From positions 1 through 23,964 of the forward strand of contig CAZWTF010000009.1 of NCBI GenBank assembly GCA_964636815.1: DNA of 23,964 nucleotides, read 5' to 3'. The notes under the pieces were generated by a model, which saw only the letters and a list, made by a program, of their open reading frames with translations, was not told where the DNA came from and did not search any database. This stretch comes from SOIL31 sp964636815. Its GTDB lineage: Bacteria; Babelota; Babeliae; Babelales; Vermiphilaceae. Made by a program: the position numbers and the translations under genes. Positions 1 through 8,727 of this stretch are shown here, piece by piece. How positions within the stretch are numbered: the first letter of the stretch is position 1; each line of letters begins with the position of its first letter.

Positions 1-424
<424 letters not shown>

Positions 425-526
425 GCATTAATAAAAAATTCAGGTTTCTCTTTCAAGCATTCATTTAATACATATATTTCAAGATCGCATTAAAGTTAAT
501 ACTTTGATAATTTTGAAGAAAAATTT

Positions 527-558
527 TTCAACATTAATTAAATTTGTTATAATATAAT
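527..558 (+). promoter_or_regulatory. possible promoter between 23S and 5S rRNA
   Basis: The 150-nt spacer between 23S and 5S contains no tRNA. It has two overlapping TATAAT hexamers at 548-553 and 553-558. The best upstream element is TTCAAC at 527-532, which leaves a spacing of 15 or 20, not the ideal 17. In such AT-rich sequence this could be chance, and 5S would normally be processed from the 23S transcript. Confidence 0.25.
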
Positions 559-574
559 TAATGGAATAAAAAAT

Positions 575-690
575 TTCTGGTGCATATAGCTGTGGGGAAA
601 CACCCGTCACCATTCCGAATACGGAAGTAAAGTCCACAGCGCTGAGCATACTTGGTTGGTAACGGCCTGGGAAGTTAGGTAGTGCCAGAA
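575..690 (+). rRNA. rrf: 5S ribosomal RNA
   Basis: The segment has the 5S layout. Its termini TTCTGG (575-580) and CCAGAA (685-690) pair. The internal CCGTCACCATTCCGAATACG box is typical of loop B/C, followed by the GGAAGTAAAGTCC segment and a GGGAAGTTAGG segment near the 3' end. Its length is 116 nt. It follows 23S by about 150 nt in the usual 23S-5S order and is followed by a strong intrinsic terminator. Confidence 0.95.
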
Positions 691-696
691 TTAATT

Positions 697-733
697 AAAA
701 AAAAGCCTCATCAATTTGATGAGGCTTTTTTTA
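697..733 (+). terminator. rRNA operon intrinsic terminator
   Basis: A perfect 9-bp stem GCCTCATCA / TGATGAGGC (705-713 and 717-725) with a 3-nt loop is preceded by an A-run and followed by seven T. It lies 7 nt after 5S and ends the rRNA operon. The A-run and T-run make it potentially bidirectional. Confidence 0.93.
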
Positions 734-810
734 TTGTCTATTTTTTTAATCACTTTTTTTATAAACATTTTCTTTATTTTTCCCCATCACCTTCTTTTTT
801 ATTGCTCTTC

Positions 811-838
811 TTGACTTAATACCGATGTATATTTTATT
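811..838 (+). promoter_or_regulatory. possible promoter of the epimerase/glycosyltransferase island
   Basis: TTGACT at 811-816 is a good -35 hexamer. The -10 is poorer: TTTATT at 833-838, with spacing 16, in a T-rich stretch. The 150-nt gap between the rRNA terminator and the first island gene must contain its promoter unless the rRNA operon reads through. Confidence 0.3.
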
Positions 839-882
839 TTTTTATGTGAAAGTTTACTTGTAAAAAAAGAAAGAAGAGTAAA

Positions 883-1971
883 ATGATAACAAAGGGCAAT
901 AAATTTTGTCTCATTTTAGTTGTTGTTTTTTTTATTTTTTCATCAACGATGTACGCAAAGAAAATTTTTTTGACAGGTGGTGCAGGTTTTATTGGTAGTC
1001 ATCTTGCTCAAAAACTATTAGAGCGTGGAGATTTTGTTGTTATTGTTGATAACATAAATGATGGATATGATCAAAGAATTAAGGAATATAATCTTTCTTT
1101 GGTTAAGGCAACCGATATACATAATCGTCTTTCAGTTTATAAAATTGATATTTGTAATGTGAATACTATTCAAGAATTATGTTTGTCTGAACAACCTGAT
1201 GTTATTTGTCATTTAGCAGCACGTGCTGGAGTTCGTCCGAGTATTAGCAATCCGTATGAATATTTTAGAACAAATAATAATGGTACATTATCTATCTTTG
1301 AAGCTGCTCGTATATGTGGAGTGCAACATGTTGTATGTGCATCAAGTAGCAGCGTGTACGGTGTTCGTGAAGATGGTCCATTTTGTGAATCTGATGCCGT
1401 TGATAAACAATCAAGCCCTTATGGTATGACAAAGCGAGCAGGAGAATTACTCGCATATGTCTATTATCATCTTTTTGGTATTTCAATAACTAACTTACGT
1501 TTTTTCACAGTTTATGGCCCACGAGGACGAACAGATATGGCGCCATTTATTTTTATGGATGCTATTCATAACCGTAGACCAGTGACTGTATACGGTGATG
1601 GAAGCGCTATTCGAGATTTTACGTATGTTGACGATATTGTGCAAGGTATTATCAAATCAATTGATATTCCTGCAGGATACCAGATTGTTAATATTGGTCG
1701 TGGTGAGCCTATTATTTTGAGTGATTTTGTTGCAACAATTGAAGCTGTTGTACAAGAAGAGGCGGATATTGAATATGCATCAAGTTTTTCTGGGGATGTT
1801 CCGAAAACACATGCATCTATAGAAAAAATACAAAAAATATTTAATTATGCACCGCAAACATCTTTGCGCTGTGGATTAGAAAAAATGTATGAGTGGTATA
1901 AAGATGAATATTTACCTCTTGTTGGAAACAAGCGCTTATCTAGGTCAGAAATTTATATTTTTGAAGATTAA
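883..1971 (+). CDS. UDP-glucuronate 4-epimerase-like SDR enzyme with signal peptide
   Basis: Extended short-chain dehydrogenase/epimerase of 362 aa. The NAD-binding glycine motif GGAGFIG is at residues 32-38. SSSVYG lies near 156-161, the catalytic YxxxK is Y180...K184, and a GPRGRTDMAPFIF segment followed by GDGSAIRDFTYVDD resembles bacterial UDP-glucuronate 4-epimerases, which interconvert UDP-glucuronate and UDP-galacturonate. A GalE-like specificity cannot be excluded. The odd part is the N-terminus: about 25 residues with Lys, a long hydrophobic stretch (FCLILVVVFFIF) and a possible cleavage after MYA, directly before the Rossmann fold. An internal ATG at 949 would give a protein without the signal, but it has no Shine-Dalgarno sequence, whereas ATG 883 is preceded by AAGAAGAG. 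First gene of the plus-strand island, 17 nt before a glycosyltransferase. Confidence 0.85.
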   Translation: MITKGNKFCLILVVVFFIFSSTMYAKKIFLTGGAGFIGSHLAQKLLERGDFVVIVDNINDGYDQRIKEYNLSLVKATDIHNRLSVYKIDICNVNTIQELCLSEQPDVICHLAARAGVRPSISNPYEYFRTNNNGTLSIFEAARICGVQHVVCASSSSVYGVREDGPFCESDAVDKQSSPYGMTKRAGELLAYVYYHLFGISITNLRFFTVYGPRGRTDMAPFIFMDAIHNRRPVTVYGDGSAIRDFTYVDDIVQGIIKSIDIPAGYQIVNIGRGEPIILSDFVATIEAVVQEEADIEYASSFSGDVPKTHASIEKIQKIFNYAPQTSLRCGLEKMYEWYKDEYLPLVGNKRLSRSEIYIFED

Positions 1972-1988
1972 GAAATAAGAGAGTTGAT

Positions 1989-3155
1989 ATGAAAAGTTAT
2001 CGTGGTAAAAAATTTTTTATGATTGTTTGTGCTGAGTTTTTATTATTATTAACTCATTCCACGGTGATTGCTGTAACGCATAAAAAACCAATGAAGATTT
2101 TGATGGTTGTTGCGTGTTTTCCTCAGATAAGTAATATTTCTAATATGAATCAAATAACAGGTCTGATTGATAGAGGTCATACCGTTCATATTTTTTCAGT
2201 TGCTCAAGGTGATTATATTAATGTTCAAGAAGATGTTACTAAATATGGGCTTATTGATAAGCTACTTGATCGTTTACCTGCAGATTTAAATCAATATGAT
2301 ATTGTAATGTTCCAAATGGGACATAAGCTTTTTGATATTCGTAATAATTATAATTTTAAAGGAAAGATAGTTGTTTGTTTTCGCGGTTATGATATTACTG
2401 GATTTTTGCAAAAACATCCCCATGCCTATGATGAGTACTTTAAAACATGTGATTTATTCATGCCTGTATGTGAGGCATTTAAAAATTTACTTGAGAAAGA
2501 AGGTTGTGATAAAGATAAAATTATTGTTCATCATTCTGCTGTTGATTGCACAAAATTTAAATTTAAGGTTAGGGAATTACCTCAGAATGGGCGTATTAAT
2601 CTAGTGAGTGCAGGTAGATTTGTGGAGAAAAAGGGATTAGAATATGCCATTCGTGCTGTAGCGCAATTAGTTCAAAAATATCCAAATATACGATATACCA
2701 TTATTGGAGATGGTAATCTAAAGCAAAAATATCAAAGACTTATTGAACAATTACATGTTGGGGATAACATAAAACTGGATGGTTGGCATACGCATGATGA
2801 ATATATTGATATTTTGAACAAAGCTCATATTTTTATTTTGCCGAGTATTACGGCAGAAAATAACAATCAAGAAGGAATACCCAATGTTTTAAAAGAGGCT
2901 ATGGCAATGGGATTACTTGTTATAGCAACAAAGCATTCTGGGAATGCTGAACTTATTGATCATAAAATATCCGGTCTTCTTGTACCTGAGCGTAGTAGTA
3001 CGTTGATTATGCATAAAATTGAATATCTTTTAAATCATCCTAATATATGGCCATCAATGCAATTAGCAGCAGCTCACAAAGTGCATCAAGAATTTAATAA
3101 AGAGAAAGAGAATGATAAATTAGAAGCAATTTTGTACGATCTTTTAGAAAAATAG
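1989..3155 (+). CDS. family-4 glycosyltransferase with signal peptide (paralog 1)
   Basis: GT-B fold glycosyltransferase (GT4/WcaL-like) of 388 aa that would transfer a sugar from a nucleotide sugar to a glycan or lipid acceptor. The N-terminal domain begins at KILMVVACFP (residue 36). The donor-binding region shows GRFVEKKG (R210, K215), IIGDG near 238-242 and the EX7E motif EGIPNVLKE (E295 and E303). Ahead of the fold are about 28 extra residues with basic residues, a hydrophobic core (FLLLLTHSTVIA) and a good VIA cleavage site. ATG 1989 has AAGAGAG upstream. An internal Met at residue 35 could begin a cytosolic form but lacks a clear ribosome-binding site. This is the most divergent of the five paralogs (KHSGNAELI where the others have WHAGTPELI or LHAGTPELI). 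Donor and acceptor cannot be read from sequence. Confidence 0.85.
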   Translation: MKSYRGKKFFMIVCAEFLLLLTHSTVIAVTHKKPMKILMVVACFPQISNISNMNQITGLIDRGHTVHIFSVAQGDYINVQEDVTKYGLIDKLLDRLPADLNQYDIVMFQMGHKLFDIRNNYNFKGKIVVCFRGYDITGFLQKHPHAYDEYFKTCDLFMPVCEAFKNLLEKEGCDKDKIIVHHSAVDCTKFKFKVRELPQNGRINLVSAGRFVEKKGLEYAIRAVAQLVQKYPNIRYTIIGDGNLKQKYQRLIEQLHVGDNIKLDGWHTHDEYIDILNKAHIFILPSITAENNNQEGIPNVLKEAMAMGLLVIATKHSGNAELIDHKISGLLVPERSSTLIMHKIEYLLNHPNIWPSMQLAAAHKVHQEFNKEKENDKLEAILYDLLEK

Positions 3156-3190
3156 AAATAGATTGCATTTTTAATGGGAGTAAAAAAATT

Positions 3191-4111
3191 ATGGTGATAC
3201 GAAATATTATTTTTTCCATGATTTTTTTATTTTTAGTGCCTTTTTTGAATGCTCATGTTCGTTATGTAGGTAAAGAAAAAGTGTTTGTAACAGGAGTATT
3301 AGAATCAGCTAGTTCTCATATTAGTTATGTTCGTATAAAGAATAAGCCTTATATTATTAAGCAAAAAAAAGATAACACAAAACAAATTATGGCAGTAGCA
3401 CGCGAAGCGCTTGCTTCATATATTGCTAAAGAGCTTCAAGTTGCTCAATTCGTTCAAATCATCGCAGCAACAGATTTTATGCCAGGAAAATTATATCCAT
3501 CATATCCAGCAACATTACATACTCTTGCTCCAGGAAAAATGGTAAGTCAATTACATGGTCATAAATATTTTCTTTTAAGTTTAAAACAACGGTATTTTCA
3601 AGGAAAAAAAATAACTGGAAAATGGTTAACTGAAACTATTATCGATCAAATTACTTGGCATAAAGATTTAGCTCTTATTATTGCTTTAGATTTATTTATT
3701 AGTAATACAGATCGCAACCGTCGCAATTTATTTTATGATGAAGTTACAGATTCTTTTTGTGCAATAGATATGGAAAATATTTATAGACGGAATGTTGCTG
3801 AAATGGCGTGTGAAAAATTATATGAAATGATTAATATCAAAAAGAAAAAATTTACTCCACAAGAGATTGAAGCTTTAAAAGTTGTTAAGCATACGCTTGA
3901 ATTTTTATATAAAAAATATCCGCCATATAAAACAATCGCTCATTTTGATAAATATTTGTTTTTTGCAGGTTATGTTCAAGATGGTTCTATTTTATATACG
4001 AAACTTGCAAAAAAAGTAGAGCGACATAAAAATATGATTCAGCAAAGTTATCAAAGTACCAGGGAATTGATATTAATTTTAAATGAAATTATTAAGAGAT
4101 CGAATGAGTAA
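3191..4111 (+). CDS. exported kinase-fold protein (HipA/PI3K-like), paralog 1
   Basis: Protein of 306 aa with a signal peptide (hydrophobic IIFSMIFLFLVPF, cleavage after LNA at 21). After it, a small lobe carries YIIK (K57, likely ATP-binding Lys) and an REALASYIA helix (E72). A TISNTDRNRRN-type catalytic loop follows (D174, N179), then AIDME (D193, likely metal-binding). This order matches the atypical kinases of the HipA/PI3-4-kinase type, in which DxxxxN and a downstream IDxxxxF/Y replace HRD and DFG. The two paralogs in this window have DRH where this copy has DRN, so its activity may be altered. The substrate (protein or lipid) is unknown. It follows glycosyltransferase 1 by 35 nt with GGGAG upstream of its ATG. 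The kinase assignment rests on motifs alone. Confidence 0.6.
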   Translation: MVIRNIIFSMIFLFLVPFLNAHVRYVGKEKVFVTGVLESASSHISYVRIKNKPYIIKQKKDNTKQIMAVAREALASYIAKELQVAQFVQIIAATDFMPGKLYPSYPATLHTLAPGKMVSQLHGHKYFLLSLKQRYFQGKKITGKWLTETIIDQITWHKDLALIIALDLFISNTDRNRRNLFYDEVTDSFCAIDMENIYRRNVAEMACEKLYEMINIKKKKFTPQEIEALKVVKHTLEFLYKKYPPYKTIAHFDKYLFFAGYVQDGSILYTKLAKKVERHKNMIQQSYQSTRELILILNEIIKRSNE

Positions 4112-4137
4112 GTTTAATAAGAATGTTTTTAGTAGTA

Positions 4138-4167
4138 TTGACTTGTAATACTATTTTATTTGATAAT
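4138..4167 (+). promoter_or_regulatory. internal promoter within the island
   Basis: TTGACT (4138-4143) and GATAAT (4162-4167) are separated by 18 nt, both 5/6 matches to sigma-70 consensus. They lie in the largest gap of the island (103 nt, 4112-4214), so paralog 2 of the kinase and the downstream glycosyltransferases may have their own start of transcription. A small hairpin AGTATT / AATACT overlaps the -35. Confidence 0.5.
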
Positions 4168-4214
4168 TCTAATTGTTTTTTATCAATGTAATAAAGTAAA
4201 AAAAGGTAGTGGCA

Positions 4215-5132
4215 ATGCGTGTGATACATATGCTGGTTGTTTTTTGGTGTATGGTAACATTGTCTGTATTTTCTAAAATGTCTAGGGTTATACATCAGAG
4301 GAAGCAGGATATTTCTCTTGTTAATACCATTGAAACTAAAAATTGTTTTGTTAGTTATGTATCGATCAATGGTACAATTTATTTGATAAAACAAAAAAAA
4401 GATTATAAAAAACAACTCGCTGTTGTCCGAGATGCTTTATCTGCACACGTTGCAAGGACACTTCGTGGAATTGCCCATCAAATTGAAATTATTGGAGCTC
4501 AACAAGAATTTTCTGGAAAAATAAAACAGTTTTGGCCAGCAACGTTACATACGCTTGCAAAAGGAGAAACGGTAAGAAAGCAATCTAAATGTAGATATAA
4601 TGCATTAAGACTTCGACAATTTTGGGCACAGGCACAGTCATTTCAAGAAAAAGGTTTAACGAAGGCAATTATTGAATATATGACATGGCATCCGCAATTA
4701 CCTGAAATTGTTGCGTTAGATTTATTTATAGGGAATTCAGACCGTCATTGTGGCAATTTGTGTTATGACCCTGTTACAGATAGATTTTGTGCAATTGATA
4801 TGGATGATACTTTTGATAAAGATTTATGTAAATTGGCATGTAAAAAACTTAGCTACATGATTAAAGTAGAAAAGGTTGTCTTTAATAAAGATGAAATTAA
4901 TGCATTAAAACATATGAGAGATACTTTAAAGTTTTTAGTGTCCAAGCATAGACCAAATGAATTGATCCAGCGACTTCGTTTCTTTGCAAGACAAGCAGGA
5001 TTCTCTATTGGTGGCTTGTTGTATAATCCAAGAATAGAAAAAAAATTATCATCGTATGAAGTAATGATTATAAAAAGTTATAAAAGCACTTATGAATTGA
5101 TTGCTTTGTTGGATACAATTATTGATTCTTGA
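4215..5132 (+). CDS. exported kinase-fold protein (HipA/PI3K-like), paralog 2
   Basis: Protein of 305 aa, clearly paralogous to its upstream neighbour: shared KQKKD, PATLHTLA, DLFIxNxDR and FCAIDM segments. The kinase landmarks are complete here: YLIK (K59), VRDALSAHVA helix, GNSDRHCGN catalytic loop (D176, H178, N181) and AIDMDDTF (D195). The N-terminus has a hydrophobic run (MLVVFWCMVTLSVFS) fitting a signal peptide with cleavage near VFS. I chose ATG 4215 over GTG 4209 because AAGG at 4203-4206 is 8 nt from the ATG and too close to the GTG. The stop codon lies 26 nt before the next glycosyltransferase ATG. Role inferred only from fold; phosphorylation of a protein, lipid or glycan in the cell envelope or host is possible. 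Confidence 0.62.
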   Translation: MRVIHMLVVFWCMVTLSVFSKMSRVIHQRKQDISLVNTIETKNCFVSYVSINGTIYLIKQKKDYKKQLAVVRDALSAHVARTLRGIAHQIEIIGAQQEFSGKIKQFWPATLHTLAKGETVRKQSKCRYNALRLRQFWAQAQSFQEKGLTKAIIEYMTWHPQLPEIVALDLFIGNSDRHCGNLCYDPVTDRFCAIDMDDTFDKDLCKLACKKLSYMIKVEKVVFNKDEINALKHMRDTLKFLVSKHRPNELIQRLRFFARQAGFSIGGLLYNPRIEKKLSSYEVMIIKSYKSTYELIALLDTIIDS

Positions 5133-5158
5133 TATTAAAAAAGAGTTGTTTGGTCATA

Positions 5159-6322
5159 ATGAAGGGAATACTGTTGTATAAAATCTTTGTTGTATTATTT
5201 ACTATTTTATTTCATACAATTAGTTACTCAGCAAAACCATTACATATATTGTTTGTAGTAGGACATTTTCCTTCTCCCTCACAAATTTTTATTTTGAATA
5301 TGATGACAGGACTTATCGATCAGGGGCATAAGGTTTCTATTTTTTCATTTAATAAAGATTCATTAGTTAATATGCATCCCAATATAAAAAAATATAATTT
5401 ATTGAAGCATGTTACGTATAACACTTTGCCTGCAAAATTACCAAAATGTGACATTGTTTTTTGTCAGTTTGGGTATCTCGGTCAAAAAGTTTTTGAAATG
5501 CCACGTTTATCAGGATGGTTAAAAGAGAGAAGGGTTGTTGTTTGCTTAAGAGGATCGGATTTAACAGCTCATTTCAAGCAAGACCCAACAAGATATAAGC
5601 GACTATTTAGGAGAGCAAATCTTTTTTTGCCTGTATGTGATTATTTTAGAAAAAAACTCATTAAGTTGGGTTGTAAACATTCAAAAACAGTAGTGTATCA
5701 CTCTGCTATAGATTGTTCACAATTTTCATTTATATCACGGATTAAACCGGATAATAATCATATTAATTTTGTATCTGTGTGTAGATTTGTTAAGAAAAAA
5801 GGCCTTGATGACGCAATAAAAGCTTTTGCTGAAATTGTGAGAAAATATCCCAAAGTACATTATTTCATTGTTGGAGATGGAGAAGAGCGAACTTATTTGG
5901 AGTTATTAGTATATCAATTAAATCTTCAGGATAATGTTACATTCTGTGGTTGGAAAAGCCATGAAGAAGTTGTTTCTATTTTAGATAAATCTCATATTTT
6001 TATGTTGCCTTCAAAAAAGGTAGATGATGGAAATGAAGAAGGTATTCCTAATGCTCTTAAAGAGGCCATGGCAATGGGCTTGATTTCGATTGGGACATGG
6101 CATGCAGGAACTCCTGAGCTGATTGATCATGGCGTATCAGGGTTTTTAGTATCTGAACAGAATGTGATAGAATTGGCACAGATGATTGACTACATTATAG
6201 AGCATCCAGGAATATGGGAATCAGTGGGGTTGGCTGCAAGAAAAAAAATAGAAGATGAATTTGAAACTAAACAATCCATAGAGAAATTAGAAAAGCTATT
6301 TTATGGATTGTTAGATAAGTAA
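5159..6322 (+). CDS. family-4 glycosyltransferase with signal peptide (paralog 2)
   Basis: GT4 enzyme of 387 aa. The fold begins at KPLHILFVVGHFP. VVCLRGSDLT, PVCDYF, LGC, IDCSQF, IVGDG, and the EX7E motif EGIPNALKE followed by AMAMG and WHAGTPELID are all present. The sugar-binding stretch reads SVCRFVKKKG, with Cys in place of the usual Gly before the Arg. No Met occurs close to the start of the fold, so the hydrophobic leader (KIFVVLFTILFHTISYS) must be part of the protein; this is strong evidence that the leader is real. A TTG at 5129 would extend the protein by 10 residues into the preceding gene, but ATG 5159 gives a normal signal peptide. The upstream 12 nt AAGAGTTGTTTG (5141-5152) recurs before paralog 4, a trace of duplication. 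Confidence 0.85.
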   Translation: MKGILLYKIFVVLFTILFHTISYSAKPLHILFVVGHFPSPSQIFILNMMTGLIDQGHKVSIFSFNKDSLVNMHPNIKKYNLLKHVTYNTLPAKLPKCDIVFCQFGYLGQKVFEMPRLSGWLKERRVVVCLRGSDLTAHFKQDPTRYKRLFRRANLFLPVCDYFRKKLIKLGCKHSKTVVYHSAIDCSQFSFISRIKPDNNHINFVSVCRFVKKKGLDDAIKAFAEIVRKYPKVHYFIVGDGEERTYLELLVYQLNLQDNVTFCGWKSHEEVVSILDKSHIFMLPSKKVDDGNEEGIPNALKEAMAMGLISIGTWHAGTPELIDHGVSGFLVSEQNVIELAQMIDYIIEHPGIWESVGLAARKKIEDEFETKQSIEKLEKLFYGLLDK

Positions 6323-6347
6323 CAATATTTTGAAAGAGGAAAACAAA

Positions 6348-7511
6348 GTGACATCAGGCAAGACATTATTTTTAATATCATTTTTTTTGTTCTTGCATAA
6401 TGTAGAATTTGCTTCAACAAAGCCTTTGAATATATTGTTTGTTGTTAATTATTTTCCTTCAGCATCACAAACCTATATTTTAAATATGATCGCAGGACTT
6501 ATTGATAGAGGTCATAATATATCTATTTTTTCATTTAATAATAATACGGATAATAACGCATATCTTCATCCCCATCTTCAAAAATATCAATTATTGGATC
6601 GTGTTATTTATAAACAGTTGCCTCAAGTATTACCAGATTATGACATTGTATTTTGTCAGTTTGGTGAATTGGCTAAGGATATTTTTAAAATGTTTCGTCT
6701 TGCTGCATGGTTGAAAAAAAGAAAAGTAGTTGTTTGTCTTCGCGGTTTTGATGTAACAAAATATATAAAAAACTCTCCAGTCTTGAATAAGTATATTTTT
6801 GAAAACGTTGATTTGTTTTTGCCTGTTTGTGATTTTTTTAAAAAACAGCTTATTGGGTTGGGGTGTCATCCAGAAAAAATAATAGTTCATCATTCTGCAA
6901 TTGATTGTTCACAATTTTTTTTTACATTGCGAGAGAAACCATTGGATGATGTTATTCATCTTGTTGCCGTTGGTAGGCTTGTCAAAAAAAAGGGCTTTGA
7001 TTACGCAATAAAAGCATTTGCTCAAATTGTTAAAGAATATTCACAAATTGATTTTACTATTGTTGGTGATGGTTCAGAGCGTAAATGTTTAGAATCTTTG
7101 ATAAAAAAGTTAAAACTTAAAAATAAAGTAAAACTTTTAGGATGGAAAAGTAGTAATGACATTGTTGATATTTTAGATAAAGCGCATATTTTTTTATTGC
7201 CATCAATCACATCATCAAGTGGTAACAAAGAAGGAATAGCTAATGCACTCAAAGAAGCTATGGCAATGGGGTTAATTACCGTTGGTACATGGCATGCAGG
7301 AACTCCCGAGCTTATTGATAATAATGTATCGGGATTTTTGGTTCCGGAAAAAGATGTTTCTAAATTAGCTGAGGCGATTCAATATATTATACAACATCCA
7401 GAGATATGGAAATCCATTGGTTCGGCTGCACGCAAAAAAATTGAAGATGAATTTGAAATAAAAAAAACAAGCGAACAATTGGAAAAAATATTTTATCAAT
7501 TATTGAAGTAA
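6348..7511 (+). CDS. family-4 glycosyltransferase with signal peptide (paralog 3)
   Basis: GT4 enzyme of 387 aa from GTG 6348. That start is preceded at 7 nt by AGAGGA, better than the TTG at 6330. The leader (TLFLISFFLFLHNVEFA) precedes KPLNILFVVNYFP, where the fold starts without any internal Met. Motifs are VVCLRGFDVT, PVCDFF, LGC, HHSAIDCSQF, VGRLVKKKG, IVGDGSE, LLGWKS, EX7E as EGIANALKE, then AMAMG and WHAGTPELID. It is closest to paralogs 2, 4 and 5, consistent with tandem duplication. Donor sugar and acceptor unknown. It sits 25 nt after paralog 2 and 25 nt before paralog 4, so co-transcription is likely. Confidence 0.86.
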   Translation: MTSGKTLFLISFFLFLHNVEFASTKPLNILFVVNYFPSASQTYILNMIAGLIDRGHNISIFSFNNNTDNNAYLHPHLQKYQLLDRVIYKQLPQVLPDYDIVFCQFGELAKDIFKMFRLAAWLKKRKVVVCLRGFDVTKYIKNSPVLNKYIFENVDLFLPVCDFFKKQLIGLGCHPEKIIVHHSAIDCSQFFFTLREKPLDDVIHLVAVGRLVKKKGFDYAIKAFAQIVKEYSQIDFTIVGDGSERKCLESLIKKLKLKNKVKLLGWKSSNDIVDILDKAHIFLLPSITSSSGNKEGIANALKEAMAMGLITVGTWHAGTPELIDNNVSGFLVPEKDVSKLAEAIQYIIQHPEIWKSIGSAARKKIEDEFEIKKTSEQLEKIFYQLLK

Positions 7512-7536
7512 GAGTTGTTTGATTTAAAGGGAAGAG

Positions 7537-8727
7537 ATGAGTAAAAAATTAATTTTAGGATTAGTTTTTCTTAATGCATATGTAATGGGGATGTTTGAGC
7601 AGCGACCTTTAAATATACTTTTTGTTGTTGCTTATTTTCCCGCACCATCACAAATGCATATCTTAAATATGATGACAGGTTTGATGGACCAAGGACATAA
7701 TGTGTCTATTTTTTCATTGCGCCGTAATGAAGATCTTCTATATTTGCATCCTGATATAGAAAAATATAACTTATTAGATCGGGTTATATATGAGACGTTT
7801 CCTGAAGAATTACCTGAATGTGATATTGTATTTTGTCAGTCTGCTACATGGGGTAAAAAAATTATTGAAATGGAAGTGTTGGCAGAATGGTTGAAAAATA
7901 AAAAAGTGGTTGTTTGTTTAAGAGGATCAGATATAACGGGAAATGTGATTAAAAATGATCCTCATATATATGATCAATTGTTTCTTAAGGCAGATCTTTT
8001 TTTACCTGTCTGTGATTATTTTAAGAAATTAGTTATCCAATTGGGTTGTGATGAAAATAAAGTAACTGTTCATCATTCTGCAATTAATTGTTCGCAATTT
8101 TTTTTTAAAAAAAGAAAAAAAATAAAACGTAAGCAGGGTGATATTCAACTGGTTTCTGTTGGTAGGCTTGTGCAAAAAAAAGGACTTGAATATGCAATAC
8201 AGGCAGTTGCACAAGTTATTAAAAGGTATAACAATGTTCATTTTACTATTGTTGGAAGTGGGCATTTGCGTAACTCCTTACAAACATTAGCAAAAACGTT
8301 GGGTATAGAGGATAAAGTTACCTTTTATGGTTGGGGAACGCATGAGCAAGTTGCTGAGATTTTAAATAAATCACATATTTTTTTATTACCATCTATAACG
8401 GCAAAAAATGGGGATGAAGAGGGTATTGCTAATGCTCTTAAAGAAGCTATGGCAATGGGTTTAATTTCTGTGGCAACATGGCATGCAGGTACTCCTGAGC
8501 TTATTGAAAATGAAGTTTCAGGTTTCTTGGTAGCCGAAAAAAATAGTGATGAATTGGCTGATAAGATTAAATATATTATAAGACGTCCAAAGATATGGAA
8601 ATCTATTGGTTTAGCTGCGCGTAAAAAAATTGAAGCAGAATTTGAAGTAAAAAAATCAATTGAACAATTAGAACAATTGTTTTATCAGTTGCTTGCTATA
8701 AAAAAGGACCGTTATGAAATTATATAA
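7537..8727 (+). CDS. family-4 glycosyltransferase with signal peptide (paralog 4)
   Basis: GT4 enzyme of 396 aa. The ATG is preceded by AAAGGGAAGAG. The leader is short (LILGLVFLNAYVMG) and an internal Met at residue 19, just before EQRPLNILFVV, means a leaderless form is possible here, but no ribosome-binding site precedes it. Fold and catalytic landmarks: VVCLRGSDIT, PVCDYF, LGC, INCSQF, VGRLVQKKG, IVGSG, EX7E as EGIANALKE, WHAGTPELIE. A basic KKRKKIKRKQ insertion lies between the domains. The C-terminus has a tail of about 9 residues (IKKDRYEII) encoded across the start of the next gene, overlapping it by 14 nt; this suggests translational coupling. Confidence 0.86.
   Translation: MSKKLILGLVFLNAYVMGMFEQRPLNILFVVAYFPAPSQMHILNMMTGLMDQGHNVSIFSLRRNEDLLYLHPDIEKYNLLDRVIYETFPEELPECDIVFCQSATWGKKIIEMEVLAEWLKNKKVVVCLRGSDITGNVIKNDPHIYDQLFLKADLFLPVCDYFKKLVIQLGCDENKVTVHHSAINCSQFFFKKRKKIKRKQGDIQLVSVGRLVQKKGLEYAIQAVAQVIKRYNNVHFTIVGSGHLRNSLQTLAKTLGIEDKVTFYGWGTHEQVAEILNKSHIFLLPSITAKNGDEEGIANALKEAMAMGLISVATWHAGTPELIENEVSGFLVAEKNSDELADKIKYIIRRPKIWKSIGLAARKKIEAEFEVKKSIEQLEQLFYQLLAIKKDRYEII

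Noticed and set aside
425..574. tRNA in the 23S-5S spacer
   Set aside because: No cloverleaf, TTCGA-type T loop or CCA could be found in this AT-rich spacer.
4092..4415. 107-codon minus-strand frame overlapping the gap between the two island kinases
   Set aside because: It overlaps the start of kinase paralog 2, and its composition is typical of the antisense of AT-rich coding sequence.
5129..5158. TTG start that would lengthen glycosyltransferase paralog 2 by 10 residues
   Set aside because: It overlaps the end of the previous gene and spoils an otherwise normal signal peptide that begins at ATG 5159.
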